Source: an uncultured Oscillospiraceae bacterium
GTDB lineage: Bacteria; Bacillota; Clostridia; Oscillospirales; Acutalibacteraceae
NCBI GenBank assembly: GCA_900552925.1
Contig: USBH01000012.1
Location: 1-14,358, forward strand
DNA length: 14,358 nt
Reading direction: 5' to 3'
In this document: positions 1 to 7,532 of the stretch, piece after piece
How positions within the stretch are numbered: position 1 is the stretch's first letter
How the letters are laid out: each line of letters opens with the position of its first letter
Program-made: the position numbers and the translations under genes
The notes under the pieces: generated by a model
Seen by the model: the letters and a program-made list of their open reading frames with translations, nothing else
Database searches by the model: none
Told to the model about the DNA's origin: nothing

Positions 1-726
1 GATGTGGATCAGCATGCGGCAGCGCTCGACATGGCGCAGGAACTGATGCCCGAGGCCGACGCCCTGCCACGCACCCTCGATCAGGCCGGGGATATCCGCC
101 ATGACAAACGAAACGCCCGGCTGCATGCGCACCACGCCGAGCACCGGCGTGATCGTCGTGAAGTGGTAGTTCGCGATGTCCGGCTTCGCCTCGCTGACGA
201 CGGAAACGAGCGTCGATTTGCCGACGTTCGGGAAGCCGACAAGGCCGACGTCCGCGAGCAGCTTCAGCTCGAGCTGCAGCTCAAACGCTTCGCCGGGCGT
301 GCCGGGCTTCGCAAAGCGCGGGGTCTGGCGCGTCGGCGTCGCGAAATGCGTGTTGCCCCAGCCGCCGCGGCCGCCCTTCGCGATGACCACGTCCGCATCC
401 GTGGACATGTCCGCCATGATGCGCCCGGTCTCCGCGTCGCGGATCACGGTGCCGCGCGGCACGGTGATGACGAGCGGCGGCGCGCTCTTGCCGGAGCAGC
501 GCTTTCCGCGGCCGTTTTCGCCGCGCTGCGCCGCATACTTGCGCTTGTAGCGGAAATCAGCGAGCGTCGAAAGGTTGTCGTCCACGCGGAACACGATGTC
601 GCCGCCGCGGCCGCCGTCGCCGCCGTCCGGACCGCCGGAGGCCACGTATTTCTCGCGGTGAAACGCGACGGCACCGTCGCCGCCGTCGCCCGCCTTGACT
701 TTGATCTTAGCAATATCAATAAACAT
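1..726 (-). CDS. obg: GTPase Obg (CgtA), N-terminal part, cut by window edge
   Basis: Obg is an essential ribosome-associated GTPase acting in 50S subunit maturation and stress signalling. The 242 visible residues begin [18 protein letters not shown] and show the glycine-rich Obg fold (about 1-158). The GTPase domain follows, with the G1 loop GFPNVGKST at about 164-172 and switch [11 protein letters not shown] at 211-219. Reading stays open to base 1, so the rest of the G domain and the C-terminal part lie outside the window. The ATG at 726 is chosen because the Obg fold starts there and AGGAAAGG lies 9-16 bases upstream. It follows rpmA by 130 bases, a usual order in Firmicutes, but a hairpin terminator lies between them. 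Identification is certain; the family function is established knowledge. Confidence 0.97.
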   Translation of the reverse strand, partial: MFIDIAKIKVKAGDGGDGAVAFHREKYVASGGPDGGDGGRGGDIVFRVDDNLSTLADFRYKRKYAAQRGENGRGKRCSGKSAPPLVITVPRGTVIRDAETGRIMADMSTDADVVIAKGGRGGWGNTHFATPTRQTPRFAKPGTPGEAFELQLELKLLADVGLVGFPNVGKSTLVSVVSEAKPDIANYHFTTITPVLGVVRMQPGVSFVMADIPGLIEGAWQGVGLGHQFLRHVERCRMLIHI

Positions 727-766
727 ACCGTATACTTTCCTTTCCTGTTCGGTTCCGCATGCGGCC

Positions 767-802
767 AAGAAAAATGGGCCTCTCCGCAGTCCGAAGAAGC
801 CC
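767..802 (-). terminator. intrinsic terminator after rpmA
   Basis: Read on the minus strand, an 11-bp stem (arms at 792-802 and 776-786, with three G-U pairs) closes a 5-base loop and is followed by ATTTTTC. It lies 55 bases after the rpmA stop and 41 bases before the obg start. It probably ends or attenuates the rplU-prp-rpmA transcript, so obg would depend on readthrough or a promoter of its own. No clear promoter was seen in the short gap. Confidence 0.6.
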
Positions 803-856
803 GTTTTCATCGAAGTATTCGGGGCATTCGCTTCCGTATGCCCCCAAGGTCAAAAA

Positions 857-1141
857 TTACTGCTCGATGGAGTAAACGCTGACCTTCTTGCGGTCGCGGC
901 CCATGCGCTCGAAGCGGACCTGGCCGTCGATGAGCGCAAACAGAGAGTCATCGGAGCCTCTGCCCACGTTCTCACCCGGATGGATGTGCGTGCCGCGCTG
1001 CTTGACAAGGATGTTGCCCGCGAGGACATGCTGGCCGTCCGCACGCTTCACGCCAAGTCTCTTGGACTCGGAATCGCGGCCGTTCTTCGTGGAACCCATA
1101 CCTTTTTTATGCGCAAAAAGCTGGATGTTAATCTTAAGCAT
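857..1141 (-). CDS. rpmA: 50S ribosomal protein L27 with Prp-cleaved N-terminal extension
   Basis: L27 is a large-subunit ribosomal protein whose N-terminus reaches the peptidyl-transferase centre. The 94-residue protein starts [10 protein letters not shown] followed by [14 protein letters not shown], the conserved L27 start. The first ten residues are the Firmicutes extension, normally removed after the FA pair by the protease Prp, whose gene lies just upstream. The rest has the standard features ([22 protein letters not shown]). The ATG at 1141 has AAGGAAGG just upstream and follows prp by 26 bases, so it belongs to the rplU-prp-rpmA operon. Length and sequence look normal. Identification is certain; the cleavage is inferred from the family. 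Confidence 0.97.
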   Translation of the reverse strand: MLKINIQLFAHKKGMGSTKNGRDSESKRLGVKRADGQHVLAGNILVKQRGTHIHPGENVGRGSDDSLFALIDGQVRFERMGRDRKKVSVYSIEQ

Positions 1142-1167
1142 TGTATAAGCCTTCCTTTCGCTTGTAT

Positions 1168-1491
1168 TCAGACTTCCGTGTACGTCACACAGAGGTTTTC
1201 CGGATACTGCTCCTCCAAACCGAGAAGGTGCAGCTTAAACCCGGACAACAGGATTTGGCACGGGCGCGCATCCCGCTCCGCGATGCGGAACAGCATGTCG
1301 CCCTCCTCCGCGCGCAGGGAGACCGGCGCAATGTGCAGGACCTCCAGAACGGTGTTGACCGTCATATACGCTGCCGAGGAAACCGCCGCACAGAGAATAT
1401 CCGCCCCGCTTTCCGCCAGACCGGCATGGCCGGAAACCGAAAAGCCGAGCAGCGTCCCCTGCGCATCGGCGAAAAATTCCGCGCGAATCAT
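1168..1491 (-). CDS. prp: ribosomal-processing cysteine protease Prp
   Basis: Prp is a small cysteine protease that removes the N-terminal extension of ribosomal protein L27 in Firmicutes. The 107-residue protein carries the family signature [18 protein letters not shown]. This places the catalytic histidine at residue 22 and the cysteine at 34, the spacing known for the family. The gene sits between rplU (4 bases between its stop and this start) and rpmA (26 bases), the standard operon position next to its substrate. The extension of L27 ([10 protein letters not shown]) is present next door, so the protease-substrate pair is complete. The start at 1491 is the first in-frame ATG after rplU; its ribosome binding site is weak, suggesting translational coupling. 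Confidence 0.95.
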   Translation of the reverse strand: MIRAEFFADAQGTLLGFSVSGHAGLAESGADILCAAVSSAAYMTVNTVLEVLHIAPVSLRAEEGDMLFRIAERDARPCQILLSGFKLHLLGLEEQYPENLCVTYTEV

Positions 1492-1495
1492 CCGA

Positions 1496-1804
1496 TCAGC
1501 CCTGAACAGCCTCGATCTGGATCTTCGTGTAGGGCTGTCTGTGGCCCATCTTGCGCTTCTCGCCCTTCTTCGGCTTGTAGGTGAGGACCGTGATCTTCTT
1601 CGCCTTGCCGTTCTTCAGGACCTTGCCCGTAACGCTTGCGCCCTCGACATACGGAGCGCCGATCTTCGTGCCGTTCTCGTCGCTGATCGCGATGACCGGG
1701 AACTGGACCGTTTCGTCTTCATTGGCCGTAAGCTTCTCGACATAGATGACGTCGCCGTACTGAACCTTGTACTGCTTACCGCCCGTTTCAATAACTGCAA
1801 ACAT
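1496..1804 (-). CDS. rplU: 50S ribosomal protein L21
   Basis: L21 is a large-subunit protein that binds 23S rRNA. The 102-residue protein begins [25 protein letters not shown] and contains the usual family blocks up to the basic end ([20 protein letters not shown]). The reading frame is open 17 codons further upstream, but that stretch overlaps the folded leader and contains no family residues. The ATG at 1804 is preceded by AGGCAGG, so it is the real start. It is the first gene of the rplU-prp-rpmA unit, driven by the promoter at 1892-1920 and a structured leader. Nothing is abnormal. Confidence 0.97.
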   Translation of the reverse strand: MFAVIETGGKQYKVQYGDVIYVEKLTANEDETVQFPVIAISDENGTKIGAPYVEGASVTGKVLKNGKAKKITVLTYKPKKGEKRKMGHRQPYTKIQIEAVQG

Positions 1805-1886
1805 ATTTCTGCCTGCCTTTTCTATAGACTCGCTATTGCCGGGCGAGCCGCGCAAACGGCTGCTTTCCTGCCCGCAATAAGCGGCT
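1805..1886 (-). promoter_or_regulatory. L21-leader-type structured 5' UTR of rplU
   Basis: The leader between the promoter and rplU folds well on the minus strand. An outer stem is formed by 1870-1882 and 1832-1844 (GCTTATTGCGGGC with GCCCGGCAATAGC, one bulge on each side). An inner hairpin, AGCCG-6 nt-CGGCT, lies at 1846-1861. After the structure comes AGTCTATAGAAAAGGCAGG leading into the ribosome binding site. Position, size and the downstream conserved stretch fit the Firmicutes L21 leader, thought to let L21 regulate its own operon. The family assignment is from memory and was not searched. Confidence 0.7.
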
Positions 1887-1891
1887 GTATC

Positions 1892-1920
1892 ATAATAGCA
1901 TATACCCCGCGCGAAGTCAA
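1892..1920 (-). promoter_or_regulatory. sigma-A-type promoter of the rplU operon
   Basis: On the minus strand TTGACT (1915-1920) and TATTAT (1892-1897) are separated by exactly 17 bases. The expected start of transcription, near 1885, coincides with the beginning of the leader structure. It lies in the only AT-rich patch between the nitrilase gene and rplU. Confidence 0.85.
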
Positions 1921-1966
1921 GCGGTTTTCGAGGTTTTTTCCGGAAATACGCCGCGCGTGCGGTTCG

Positions 1967-2437
1967 TCAGTCCGCCCATTCGATCGTGTACACGCCGAAC
2001 TGCTTTCCGGTTTCCGGCAGCTTATACGCCCAGACCGCGTCGGGCGACGCGACGCCGCTGATCGAAGAAACGGGGATCGTCTCCGGGTCGCTGTTGTCCA
2101 CGGTCGCGATGAACACCTGATCGGCTTCCGCCTTCAGCAGCACGTGGCTCTCGTGGAACCGCTTCACAAGGACCTGCGACTTCTCGCTGGCGTCCCTGCC
2201 GCCGTTGACCGCATGAAAAATGACCTTCGCACCCATCTTCGAAAGCTGGTGGGTCAGATTCGGGTCCACCTGCGGCGTGCAGCTCGGATTTGCCCACATG
2301 TCGTTGCAGATCAGCCCGCCGACGGGAATGCCGTTGAAGTCGAAGACCCGCAGCGGCTGCACCGAGAAATGATTGATCTCGCCCACGCTCGGCTCGTCTG
2401 TCACCGGAATTTGCGCCAGCGCAACGGTCAATTTCAT
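1967..2437 (-). pseudogene. carbon-nitrogen hydrolase (nitrilase family), internally deleted
   Basis: Nitrilase-superfamily enzymes hydrolyse amides or nitriles with a Glu-Lys-Cys triad and are usually about 250-300 residues long. This one has 156. The first strand (MKLTVALAQIPVTD) is present, and from about residue 20 the sequence jumps to the second half. There GGLICNDMWANPSC holds the nucleophile cysteine (about residue 44), followed by the typical end (FIATVDNS...). The segment that should carry the catalytic Glu and Lys is missing, so activity is unlikely. The frame stays open, so the lesion is an in-frame deletion, or a collapse in assembly. The ATG at 2437 is preferred over the TTG at 2443 because GGGAGG lies 8 bases upstream. 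It stands at the left edge of the lower-GC insert. Confidence 0.75.
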
Positions 2438-2458
2438 ATTCAATTCCTCCCATTCAGA

Positions 2459-2496
2459 AAACAGGGCCCTCTCTATACCAAAGGATTCCCCTGTTT
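2459..2496. repeat. inverted repeat at the left chromosome/insert junction
   Basis: AAACAGGG (2459-2466) and CCCTGTTT (2489-2496) form an 8-bp stem around a 22-base loop. T-rich sequence follows on the plus side, and TTTTC follows on the minus side. It lies between the nitrilase ribosome binding site and the first recognisable relaxase codons, close to the change in base composition. It could be a terminator kept from the chromosome, or the end of the inserted element; the sequence does not decide. Confidence 0.45.
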
Positions 2497-2512
2497 CATT
2501 TTTCCTGTGCGG

Positions 2513-3226
2513 TTCAATTATCCCAAAGCCGCCGAGATTGAAGCCGACAACGCCGCAAGGCAGGAATGGAACAGGACGGCGGACATGGCGCTTGTGTCAG
2601 GGATAGAGGAGGCAAAGATACTGGAAGTCAAGAAAGAGGAAATCCATCAAAAAGCAAGCCAGTCCATTAAGGCACATGGTTGGCTGCCCAACCTGTTCCG
2701 CAGTATCGTAAACAAAGCGAAGGAGTTTTTGCAGAACCTGATACGCCAGACGGAGCTGCCGCCCAAGCCGGTGCTCAATCTGGATATGGCGGAGTTTCAC
2801 ACCATGCAGAAGCTGATGATACGGGTGCAGGACAGGGCAAGGGAAATCCGCAGTTTGCAGGAGGAAGTCCCCAGGCTGAAAACGCAGCTTGCCGAAACAA
2901 AGGGCATTTTCAAAGGCAGGGAGCGAAAAGAGCTGGAAACAAAAATCCGGCGGACGGAAGAAAAAATCTCCGCCATGCTGGAAGCACTGCCCGAAATCTT
3001 AAAAAAGGACGGTTATCCCGATGTGCAGGCGTTCATGGCAACCTACCGCAAGGCGGAGGCCGTAGTAGAAAACTACAACCGTGAGCTTGCCGAGTGGGAA
3101 CGCAATCTCAGGGAAAAAGGAAAACCCGCCGAAAAAGAACAGATAGCGCCGCCCAAACGGGAGAGCGTGCTGAAACACCTGCGCCAGCTTCAGACGGAGG
3201 GCAAAACCCATGACATGGAACGATAG
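2513..3226 (+). pseudogene. MobA/MobL-type relaxase, C-terminal fragment
   Basis: About 237 residues from the C-terminal part of a mobilisation relaxase, the protein that nicks the transfer origin of a mobilisable plasmid or transposon. Recognisable coding sequence starts near FNYPKAAEIEADNA. It continues as a charged region with a long predicted coiled coil (about residues 100-160; heptads around IRVQDRAREIRSLQEEVPRLK) and ends KHLRQLQTEGKTHDMER. The N-terminal catalytic domain with its HUH histidines is absent. No ribosome binding site or start codon fits the 5' end; the upstream open frame is merely antisense to the ribosomal-protein and nitrilase genes. The fragment is therefore a scar of a mobile element. 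Family assignment rests on recognition of the tail and is moderately sure. Confidence 0.7.
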
Positions 3227-3273
3227 CTTAACAAAAACAACACCGCAGGAAGCCTGCGGCGCATACATAAAGA

Positions 3274-3306
3274 ATGCGCCCCGTGGTTTCCTTCCACAGG
3301 GCGCAT
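3274..3306. terminator. long hairpin between converging gene remnants
   Basis: ATGCGCCC (3274-3281) pairs with GGGCGCAT (3299-3306), and inside them GTGG (3283-3286) pairs with CCAC (3294-3297). There is one mismatch, and the loop is 7 bases. It lies just after the relaxase stop and just after the end of the minus-strand remnant that stops at 3319. It therefore probably served as a shared terminator. There is no strong T-run on either side, hence moderate confidence. Confidence 0.5.
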
Positions 3307-3318
3307 GGTTATATGGAT

Positions 3319-3459
3319 TTATCGGCTGTATTTTCTCTTGCGGCTGTGCCGGTCGGGGCAGTGCCGCTCGGTGCAGAGGTATCTGTCGGCGTTCCCGCTG
3401 CGGGTTTCTTTTCCACGAACAACCGCATTGATAGCAGCTTCAAAGCCTTTATGAGAGAT
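3319..3459 (-). pseudogene. unrecognised gene, C-terminal remnant
   Basis: Minus-strand reading frame without a start codon. It ends in about 46 residues that look like genuine protein: SHKGFEAAINAVVRG, then ADRYLCTERHCPDRHSRK, then KYSR and a stop. The composition (paired Cys and His, basic tail) suggests a small zinc-binding or nucleic-acid-binding end. Its frame differs from that of clpC, whose stop codon lies directly upstream, and reads as nonsense inside clpC. The clpC gene therefore appears to have been joined onto this gene, removing its front part. It converges on the relaxase remnant, so it was probably an accessory gene of the same mobile element. I do not recognise the family. Confidence 0.5.
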
Positions 3460-3460
3460 A

Positions 3461-5920
3461 TCACTTGGTTACGACCAGTTTGTCGTCCTCTACAACCAAC
3501 TTGGCGGTATCGCCGGTATTGAGGGTGCCATCCAGCATTCTCTCAGCCACGGCGTCCTCCACCTTATTCTGAATGGCTCGGCGCAGCGGACGTGCACCAT
3601 ATTCGGGGTCGAAGCCTTCTCTGGCAAGCTCCTTCACTGCTTCTTCGGTTGCATCCAAATGGATACCCATGGACTCCATACGGTTCTCCACGGTCTTGAG
3701 CATCCGACGGGCAACCTCTTCGATATCCTGCTCGGTCAGAGCACGGAACACAATGATGTCATCGATACGGTTCAGGAACTCGGGGCGGAAGGTGCGGCGC
3801 AGCTCTTCCAGAACGGTTTCCTTGGCCTGCTCATATGCCTTGTCGGCATCCGCCTCGGCCTTTTTGTCGCCTGTTTCAAAATCCAGCTTGGATCCGGCAT
3901 CGGTAAGTACCTTTGCACCGATGTTGCTGGTCATGACGATGACGGTGTTCTTGAAGTCAACGGTGCGGCCCTGAGAATCTGTGATACGGCCATCGTCCAG
4001 AATCTGGAGCATGATGTTCCACACATCCTCGTGCGCTTTTTCGATTTCATCGAAAAGCACAACGGAATAGGGCTTGCGGCGAACCTTCTCCGTCAGCTGG
4101 CCGCCTTCATCGTGACCCACATATCCGGGAGGCGAACCTACCAGACGGGACACCGTATGCCGTTCCATATATTCGGACATATCGATTCGGATCATGGCGT
4201 TTTCGTCACCAAACATGGCTTCTGCCAGAGATTTACACAGTTCCGTTTTGCCAACACCGGTAGGGCCCAGGAACAGGAAACTGCCGATGGGGCGTTTGGG
4301 ATCTTTCAAGCCGACACGACCGCGGCGAATGGAACGAGCCACAGCCTTTACAGCCTCGTCCTGACCCACGACCCGTTTGTGGAGTGTATCTTCCATATGC
4401 AGCAGACGCTGACTTTCGTCCTCGGTAAGACGTGTCACAGGGACGCCGGTCCAGTCGGACACAACAGCGGCAATATCCTCTTCGCTTACATCCCGGTGCT
4501 CTTTGTTGCTCTTGCGGCGCTTATTGCGCTCGGTCTCCAACTGTTTCTTATAGTCCTTTTCCGTATCCCGCAGTTGGGCAGCCTTCTCAAAGTCTTGTAC
4601 CGCAATGGCGGCTTCCTTGTCTGCGGCAAGAGCGTTGAGCTTCTCTTCAAGGCTTGTGAGTTCTTCGGAAGGTTCTTCTTCCTCCATCTGCACACGGCTG
4701 GCAGCCTCATCCATCAGATCGATGGCTTTGTCCGGCAGGAACCGGTCGTTGATATATCGGGCAGAGAGTTCCACTGCAGCCTTCAGGGCTTCGTCGGTAA
4801 TGTGCAGACCGTGGTACTGCTCATACTTTTCCCGCAGGCCCTTCAAAATCTCCAGTGTGGCCTCCTGGCTTGGCTCACCTACGGTAACCGGCTGGAAACG
4901 ACGCTCCAGCGCGGCATCCTTTTCGATGTACTTGCGGTATTCATTCAAAGTTGTTGCACCGACGACCTGGATCTCGCCGCGGCTGAGAGCCGGTTTCAGA
5001 ATGTTGGCAGCGTCTACGGCTCCCTCAGCGGAGCCTGTGCCGACAATGGTGTGCAGCTCATCGATGAAAAGGATGATGTTGCCGTCCTTTTTAGCCTCCT
5101 GCATTACCTTCTTGATACGGTCTTCAAATTCGCCGCGGTACTTAGCACCGGCTACCATGCCGGTAAGATCCAAAGAGAGCAGCTTTTTGTCCAGCAGCTT
5201 TTCCGGCACTTTGCCCTCTGCAATTTTCTGAGCCAGTCCCTCGGCAATGGCCGTCTTGCCAACACCGGGCTCACCGATAAGACAGGGGTTGTTCTTACTG
5301 CGGCGGGACAGGATCTGGATCACCCGCTTGATCTCTTTATCACGGCCAATGACAGGATCCAATTTTCCTGTTCTGGCGTCAGCTGTCAAATCGTGGGTAA
5401 ACTCCGACAAGGTCTTATTCTTGCCGCTCTCCTCGCTGCCTCCGGCATCCGGGGTACTACCCCTGCTTTGGGTGCGGGACGCGACGCTGAGTTTATCCAT
5501 CAATGCTGTATACAGTTGACGGGCATCTACGCCGGCAGACCGAAGAATACGGACTGCCATATTGTTGCCCTCACGAAGAATACCAGCCAGCAGATGCTCT
5601 GTGCCAATATAGGCATAGCCGCCACGAATGGCATCCTCCATGGCAATTTCCAGTACATGCTTCATTCTGGGGCTTAGGTTCTGGGCAGAACCGCTGTTGT
5701 CCGCAGGGCGGGAGCCGGCGGTTTTGCGAATCATTTCCGTGAGCAGATCATCCGTCAGACCGGCCTCTGTCAACACCGTATGGGCAAGTCCCTCGTCCTC
5801 ACGCATCAAGCCCAGTAGCAGGTGTTCTGTACCCATGTAACCGTGACCCAGTTCGCCTGCAGCCTCCTGAGCCAGCTGCAAAGCTTCTTCCGCAGTGGGA
5901 GTGAATTTATTTTCATCCAT
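3461..5920 (-). CDS. clpC: ClpC-type AAA+ protein unfoldase (ClpA/ClpB family)
   Basis: Hexameric ATPase that unfolds proteins, usually feeding them to the ClpP protease. The 819 residues show two N-domain repeats (about 5-146). The first AAA+ module has Walker A GEPGVGKT 216-223, Walker B ILFIDE 283-288 and pore loop KYRGE 260-264. A UVR-type middle domain (about 424-456) follows, then the second AAA+ module with Walker A GPTGVGKT 552-559, Walker B VLFDE 621-625 and pore loop GYVGHDEGG 599-607. The two GTEH motifs (Glu32, Glu108) match the phosphoarginine pockets of ClpC. Where ClpC has its ClpP-binding VGF/LGF loop, this protein reads KLDF (678-681), so coupling to ClpP is uncertain. The start at 5920 has GAGAGG upstream. 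The UVR-protein gene lies 53 bases ahead in the same unit. It may be a second, mobile clpC rather than the housekeeping copy (inference). Confidence 0.93.
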   Translation of the reverse strand: MDENKFTPTAEEALQLAQEAAGELGHGYMGTEHLLLGLMREDEGLAHTVLTEAGLTDDLLTEMIRKTAGSRPADNSGSAQNLSPRMKHVLEIAMEDAIRGGYAYIGTEHLLAGILREGNNMAVRILRSAGVDARQLYTALMDKLSVASRTQSRGSTPDAGGSEESGKNKTLSEFTHDLTADARTGKLDPVIGRDKEIKRVIQILSRRSKNNPCLIGEPGVGKTAIAEGLAQKIAEGKVPEKLLDKKLLSLDLTGMVAGAKYRGEFEDRIKKVMQEAKKDGNIILFIDELHTIVGTGSAEGAVDAANILKPALSRGEIQVVGATTLNEYRKYIEKDAALERRFQPVTVGEPSQEATLEILKGLREKYEQYHGLHITDEALKAAVELSARYINDRFLPDKAIDLMDEAASRVQMEEEEPSEELTSLEEKLNALAADKEAAIAVQDFEKAAQLRDTEKDYKKQLETERNKRRKSNKEHRDVSEEDIAAVVSDWTGVPVTRLTEDESQRLLHMEDTLHKRVVGQDEAVKAVARSIRRGRVGLKDPKRPIGSFLFLGPTGVGKTELCKSLAEAMFGDENAMIRIDMSEYMERHTVSRLVGSPPGYVGHDEGGQLTEKVRRKPYSVVLFDEIEKAHEDVWNIMLQILDDGRITDSQGRTVDFKNTVIVMTSNIGAKVLTDAGSKLDFETGDKKAEADADKAYEQAKETVLEELRRTFRPEFLNRIDDIIVFRALTEQDIEEVARRMLKTVENRMESMGIHLDATEEAVKELAREGFDPEYGARPLRRAIQNKVEDAVAERMLDGTLNTGDTAKLVVEDDKLVVTK

Positions 5921-5973
5921 AACGCAATACCTCTCTTTGATTGTAAAGTACGCCTATTCTTTAGATACACGCT

Positions 5974-6465
5974 TTAATTGCGATCCTCATCATCTTTTTT
6001 GGACGCTTCAGCTTCCTTATGAGTTTCTTCCAACTTGTGAATTTCGTCCCGCAGCTCCGCGGCGCGCTCAAAGTCTTCTTCGTGAATAGCCTTCTTCTGC
6101 GCATGCTTTAATGCATTCATTTGCCGCAGGTAGGAAAAACGGCTCTGATCTTCACAACTCATCAGGTTGTCCTTCCGCTCCTTCTGAGCCTCCTGCACCG
6201 GAGCTGCTCCGATGGCAGGCATTTCGTCGAAGAAATCATCAAAAGGACTCTCCAGCATCCGCCCCATCAAAGACGGCATGGAGCTAAAGAAGCTATTGTT
6301 TCCAAAGAAGCTGTCAAGCACGGACGGCCGCTGATCAAAAAAACTCCGAGTATAGCCCAGCTTGTCGGCACAGGCTTGGCAAAGGTGATGTTCTTCTGTT
6401 CTGCCATTGATACTGCTGCGATATACGAAGTTGGCTTCGTTCTTGCCACAATTTTCGCATTTCAT
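5974..6465 (-). CDS. McsA-like zinc and UVR-domain protein, ClpC partner
   Basis: A 163-residue protein of the McsA type, which in Firmicutes acts as an activator or adaptor for ClpC and for the arginine kinase McsB. It starts MKCENCGKNEAN and has two CXXC pairs (Cys3/6 and Cys29/32), forming one probable zinc site; classical McsA carries more such pairs. The middle (about 45-85) is rich in Phe, Met, Ser and Asp, with LDSFFGNNSFF and DDFFDEM. The C-terminus (about 108-148) is a UVR coiled-coil domain (HEEDFERAAELRDEI) of the kind that contacts ClpC. No McsB is seen in the window. GGAGG lies 7 bases before the ATG. It is first in the unit with clpC and has its own promoter at 6512-6540. The role as ClpC adaptor is inferred from domains and neighbourhood. 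Confidence 0.85.
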   Translation of the reverse strand: MKCENCGKNEANFVYRSSINGRTEEHHLCQACADKLGYTRSFFDQRPSVLDSFFGNNSFFSSMPSLMGRMLESPFDDFFDEMPAIGAAPVQEAQKERKDNLMSCEDQSRFSYLRQMNALKHAQKKAIHEEDFERAAELRDEIHKLEETHKEAEASKKDDEDRN

Positions 6466-6511
6466 GATTCATTCCTCCAGTAAGACTGTTTAGTCTTTCT
6501 CAACTATCTAT

Positions 6512-6540
6512 AGTTTAAGTTTTTTCATTTGTAATCACAA
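6512..6540 (-). promoter_or_regulatory. promoter of the UVR-clpC unit
   Basis: On the minus strand TTGTGA (6535-6540) and TAAACT (6512-6517) are 17 bases apart, followed by ATAGATAG. The same -10 box and spacing occur in front of the hdeD-like gene (8624-8652). The expected start near 6505 leaves a 5' UTR of about 40 bases. An overlapping TATAGATAG could serve as an alternative -10 region. The inverted-repeat operator lies 30 bases upstream. Confidence 0.7.
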
Positions 6541-6557
6541 GAAACTGTCGGTACAAT
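6529..6557 (+). promoter_or_regulatory. plus-strand promoter, antisense to the DUF6282 gene
   Basis: TTGTAA (6529-6534) and TACAAT (6552-6557) are separated by 17 bases on the plus strand. This is the counterpart of the pucR promoter at 8641-8669, with the operator at the same distance downstream. Here no plus-strand gene follows: a transcript would begin near 6564 and run antisense into the 3' end of the DUF6282 gene. It is either an antisense-RNA promoter or a relic of duplication of the pucR control region. Confidence 0.45.
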
Positions 6558-6570
6558 AAAAGAAAAACAG

Positions 6571-6589
6571 CTTGTGCCAAATGCACAAC
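6571..6589. promoter_or_regulatory. operator, second copy (CTTGTGC-N5-GCACAAC)
   Basis: Inverted repeat with arms CTTGTGC (6571-6577) and GCACAAC (6583-6589) and spacer CAAAT; six of seven arm positions are symmetrical. It lies exactly 30 bases upstream of the -35 box of the UVR-clpC promoter. It also lies 13 bases downstream of the -10 box of the opposing plus-strand promoter. Both distances are identical to those of the operator at 8683-8701. It is a probable binding site of the PucR-family regulator (inference). Confidence 0.75.
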
Positions 6590-6600
6590 ATGTCTTTCAT

Positions 6601-7470
6601 TTATTCCAGGATATCTGTAAGTCCCAAGAGCCGTGCAGGTGTGGTTTTGGTCATACTTCGCAGCTCTTCCGGGCTGACATTGTGGCCGGCCATAAACTGC
6701 AGATACTGCCGCAGGGATTCCTCCCACGGCGGTGTTGCGGGATTGCCGCAGTCGGTGGACAGGATCGTGCTCTCTGCTCCGAGCTTCCGTATGGCTTCAA
6801 GGTTACGCTCTGCATTGCTGACCCACTGACCGCTTTTCAGCGGCTGCATAAAGCAGCGTTCCAAAACAACATTGTAATCCGATATCAGTTCCTTTTGCAT
6901 TTCAAGGCTCATATCTACGACCCAGTATTCCGGATGGGTAATTACGATCTTTTGTACGCCGACATTGCGGGCGCTGTCTATCACACACCGTATCTCTTCC
7001 GGCGAAATATGTCCGGTGGCAAGAACCGCATCATAGTCCTTGATAAGCATAAAAATCCGGCGCAGCTCCGGAAGCAGTACACCCCGACCGTCCGTCATGC
7101 GAATGCCGCCGGATCTTCCGTGCTTTCGGCAATCGTTTTCTGCATCCACCGTTGGCAGCCAAATAACTTTAGCGCCCATTTCAAGTGCGGTCTGTACCGC
7201 TTTGGGATTCAGCCCGCCCGCTTCATAGTTCAGAGCCAATCCGCCGTACATGACAAAGGCATTGCTCTCAAATGCAGCCCGATTATAGACGTTGCACAGC
7301 GCTGCACGCGCTACGGTGGAGCAGTGATGCCCTTTGATGACAATCGCCCTTGCCCCGGCACGAACGGCAGCGGAGGTCAACTCTACATCGTTATAAGTGC
7401 GCTGACAAACATCCGGCGTTGTGTGAACATGCATATCAATGACGCCGTTCAGTGAAATTTTCTGTTTCAT
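6601..7470 (-). CDS. DUF6282-family metal-dependent hydrolase
   Basis: A 289-residue protein of the amidohydrolase/PHP-like DUF6282 family, whose substrate is not known to me. Probable metal ligands are HVH (His14, His16) after the first strand, the KGHH motif (46-49), ATGHIS (His154), VITHPEY (His179) and the late Asp in STDCGN (Asp240). Together they form a complete amidohydrolase-like set. There is no signal peptide or membrane segment, so it is cytoplasmic. The ATG at 7470 has AAGGAAG upstream. It sits between the hsp20 terminator and the UVR-clpC promoter with no obvious promoter of its own, so it probably depends on readthrough. Its place in a chaperone cluster is odd. PucR-family regulators often control amide- or purine-degrading enzymes, so its substrate could relate to the inducer (speculation). 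Confidence 0.8.
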   Translation of the reverse strand: MKQKISLNGVIDMHVHTTPDVCQRTYNDVELTSAAVRAGARAIVIKGHHCSTVARAALCNVYNRAAFESNAFVMYGGLALNYEAGGLNPKAVQTALEMGAKVIWLPTVDAENDCRKHGRSGGIRMTDGRGVLLPELRRIFMLIKDYDAVLATGHISPEEIRCVIDSARNVGVQKIVITHPEYWVVDMSLEMQKELISDYNVVLERCFMQPLKSGQWVSNAERNLEAIRKLGAESTILSTDCGNPATPPWEESLRQYLQFMAGHNVSPEELRSMTKTTPARLLGLTDILE

Positions 7471-7486
7471 GTTTTCGCTTCCTTAT

Positions 7487-7521
7487 AAAAAATCTGCCGC
7501 CTGCACTGCGCAGGCGGCAGA
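7487..7521 (-). terminator. intrinsic terminator after hsp20
   Basis: A perfect 12-bp stem (arms TCTGCCGCCTGC 7493-7504 and its complement 7510-7521, 5-base loop) is followed on the minus strand by six T (7487-7492). It lies 12 bases after the hsp20 stop and ends or strongly reduces transcription before the DUF6282 gene. Confidence 0.88.
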
Positions 7522-7532
7522 CCCGGTCACGA

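Noticed and set aside
695..2512. Long plus-strand frame leading into the relaxase fragment
   Set aside because: It runs antisense to rpmA, prp, rplU and the nitrilase gene and gives low-quality, His/Arg-rich protein; only the part after about 2513 looks coding.
3210..3431. Possible small gene overlapping the relaxase stop (MTWNDSLTK...)
   Set aside because: After about 20 codons it runs through the hairpin at 3274-3306 and then antisense to the minus-strand remnant; no recognisable protein.
3659..5677. 672-codon open frame on the plus strand opposite clpC
   Set aside because: It lies entirely antisense to a clearly real clpC and has no family features or ribosome binding site; it results from codon bias of the opposite strand.
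6574..7455. 293-codon plus-strand frame opposite the DUF6282 gene
   Set aside because: The minus strand has the metal-ligand motifs and a ribosome binding site; the plus frame lacks both. An antisense transcript is possible, a protein is not supported.
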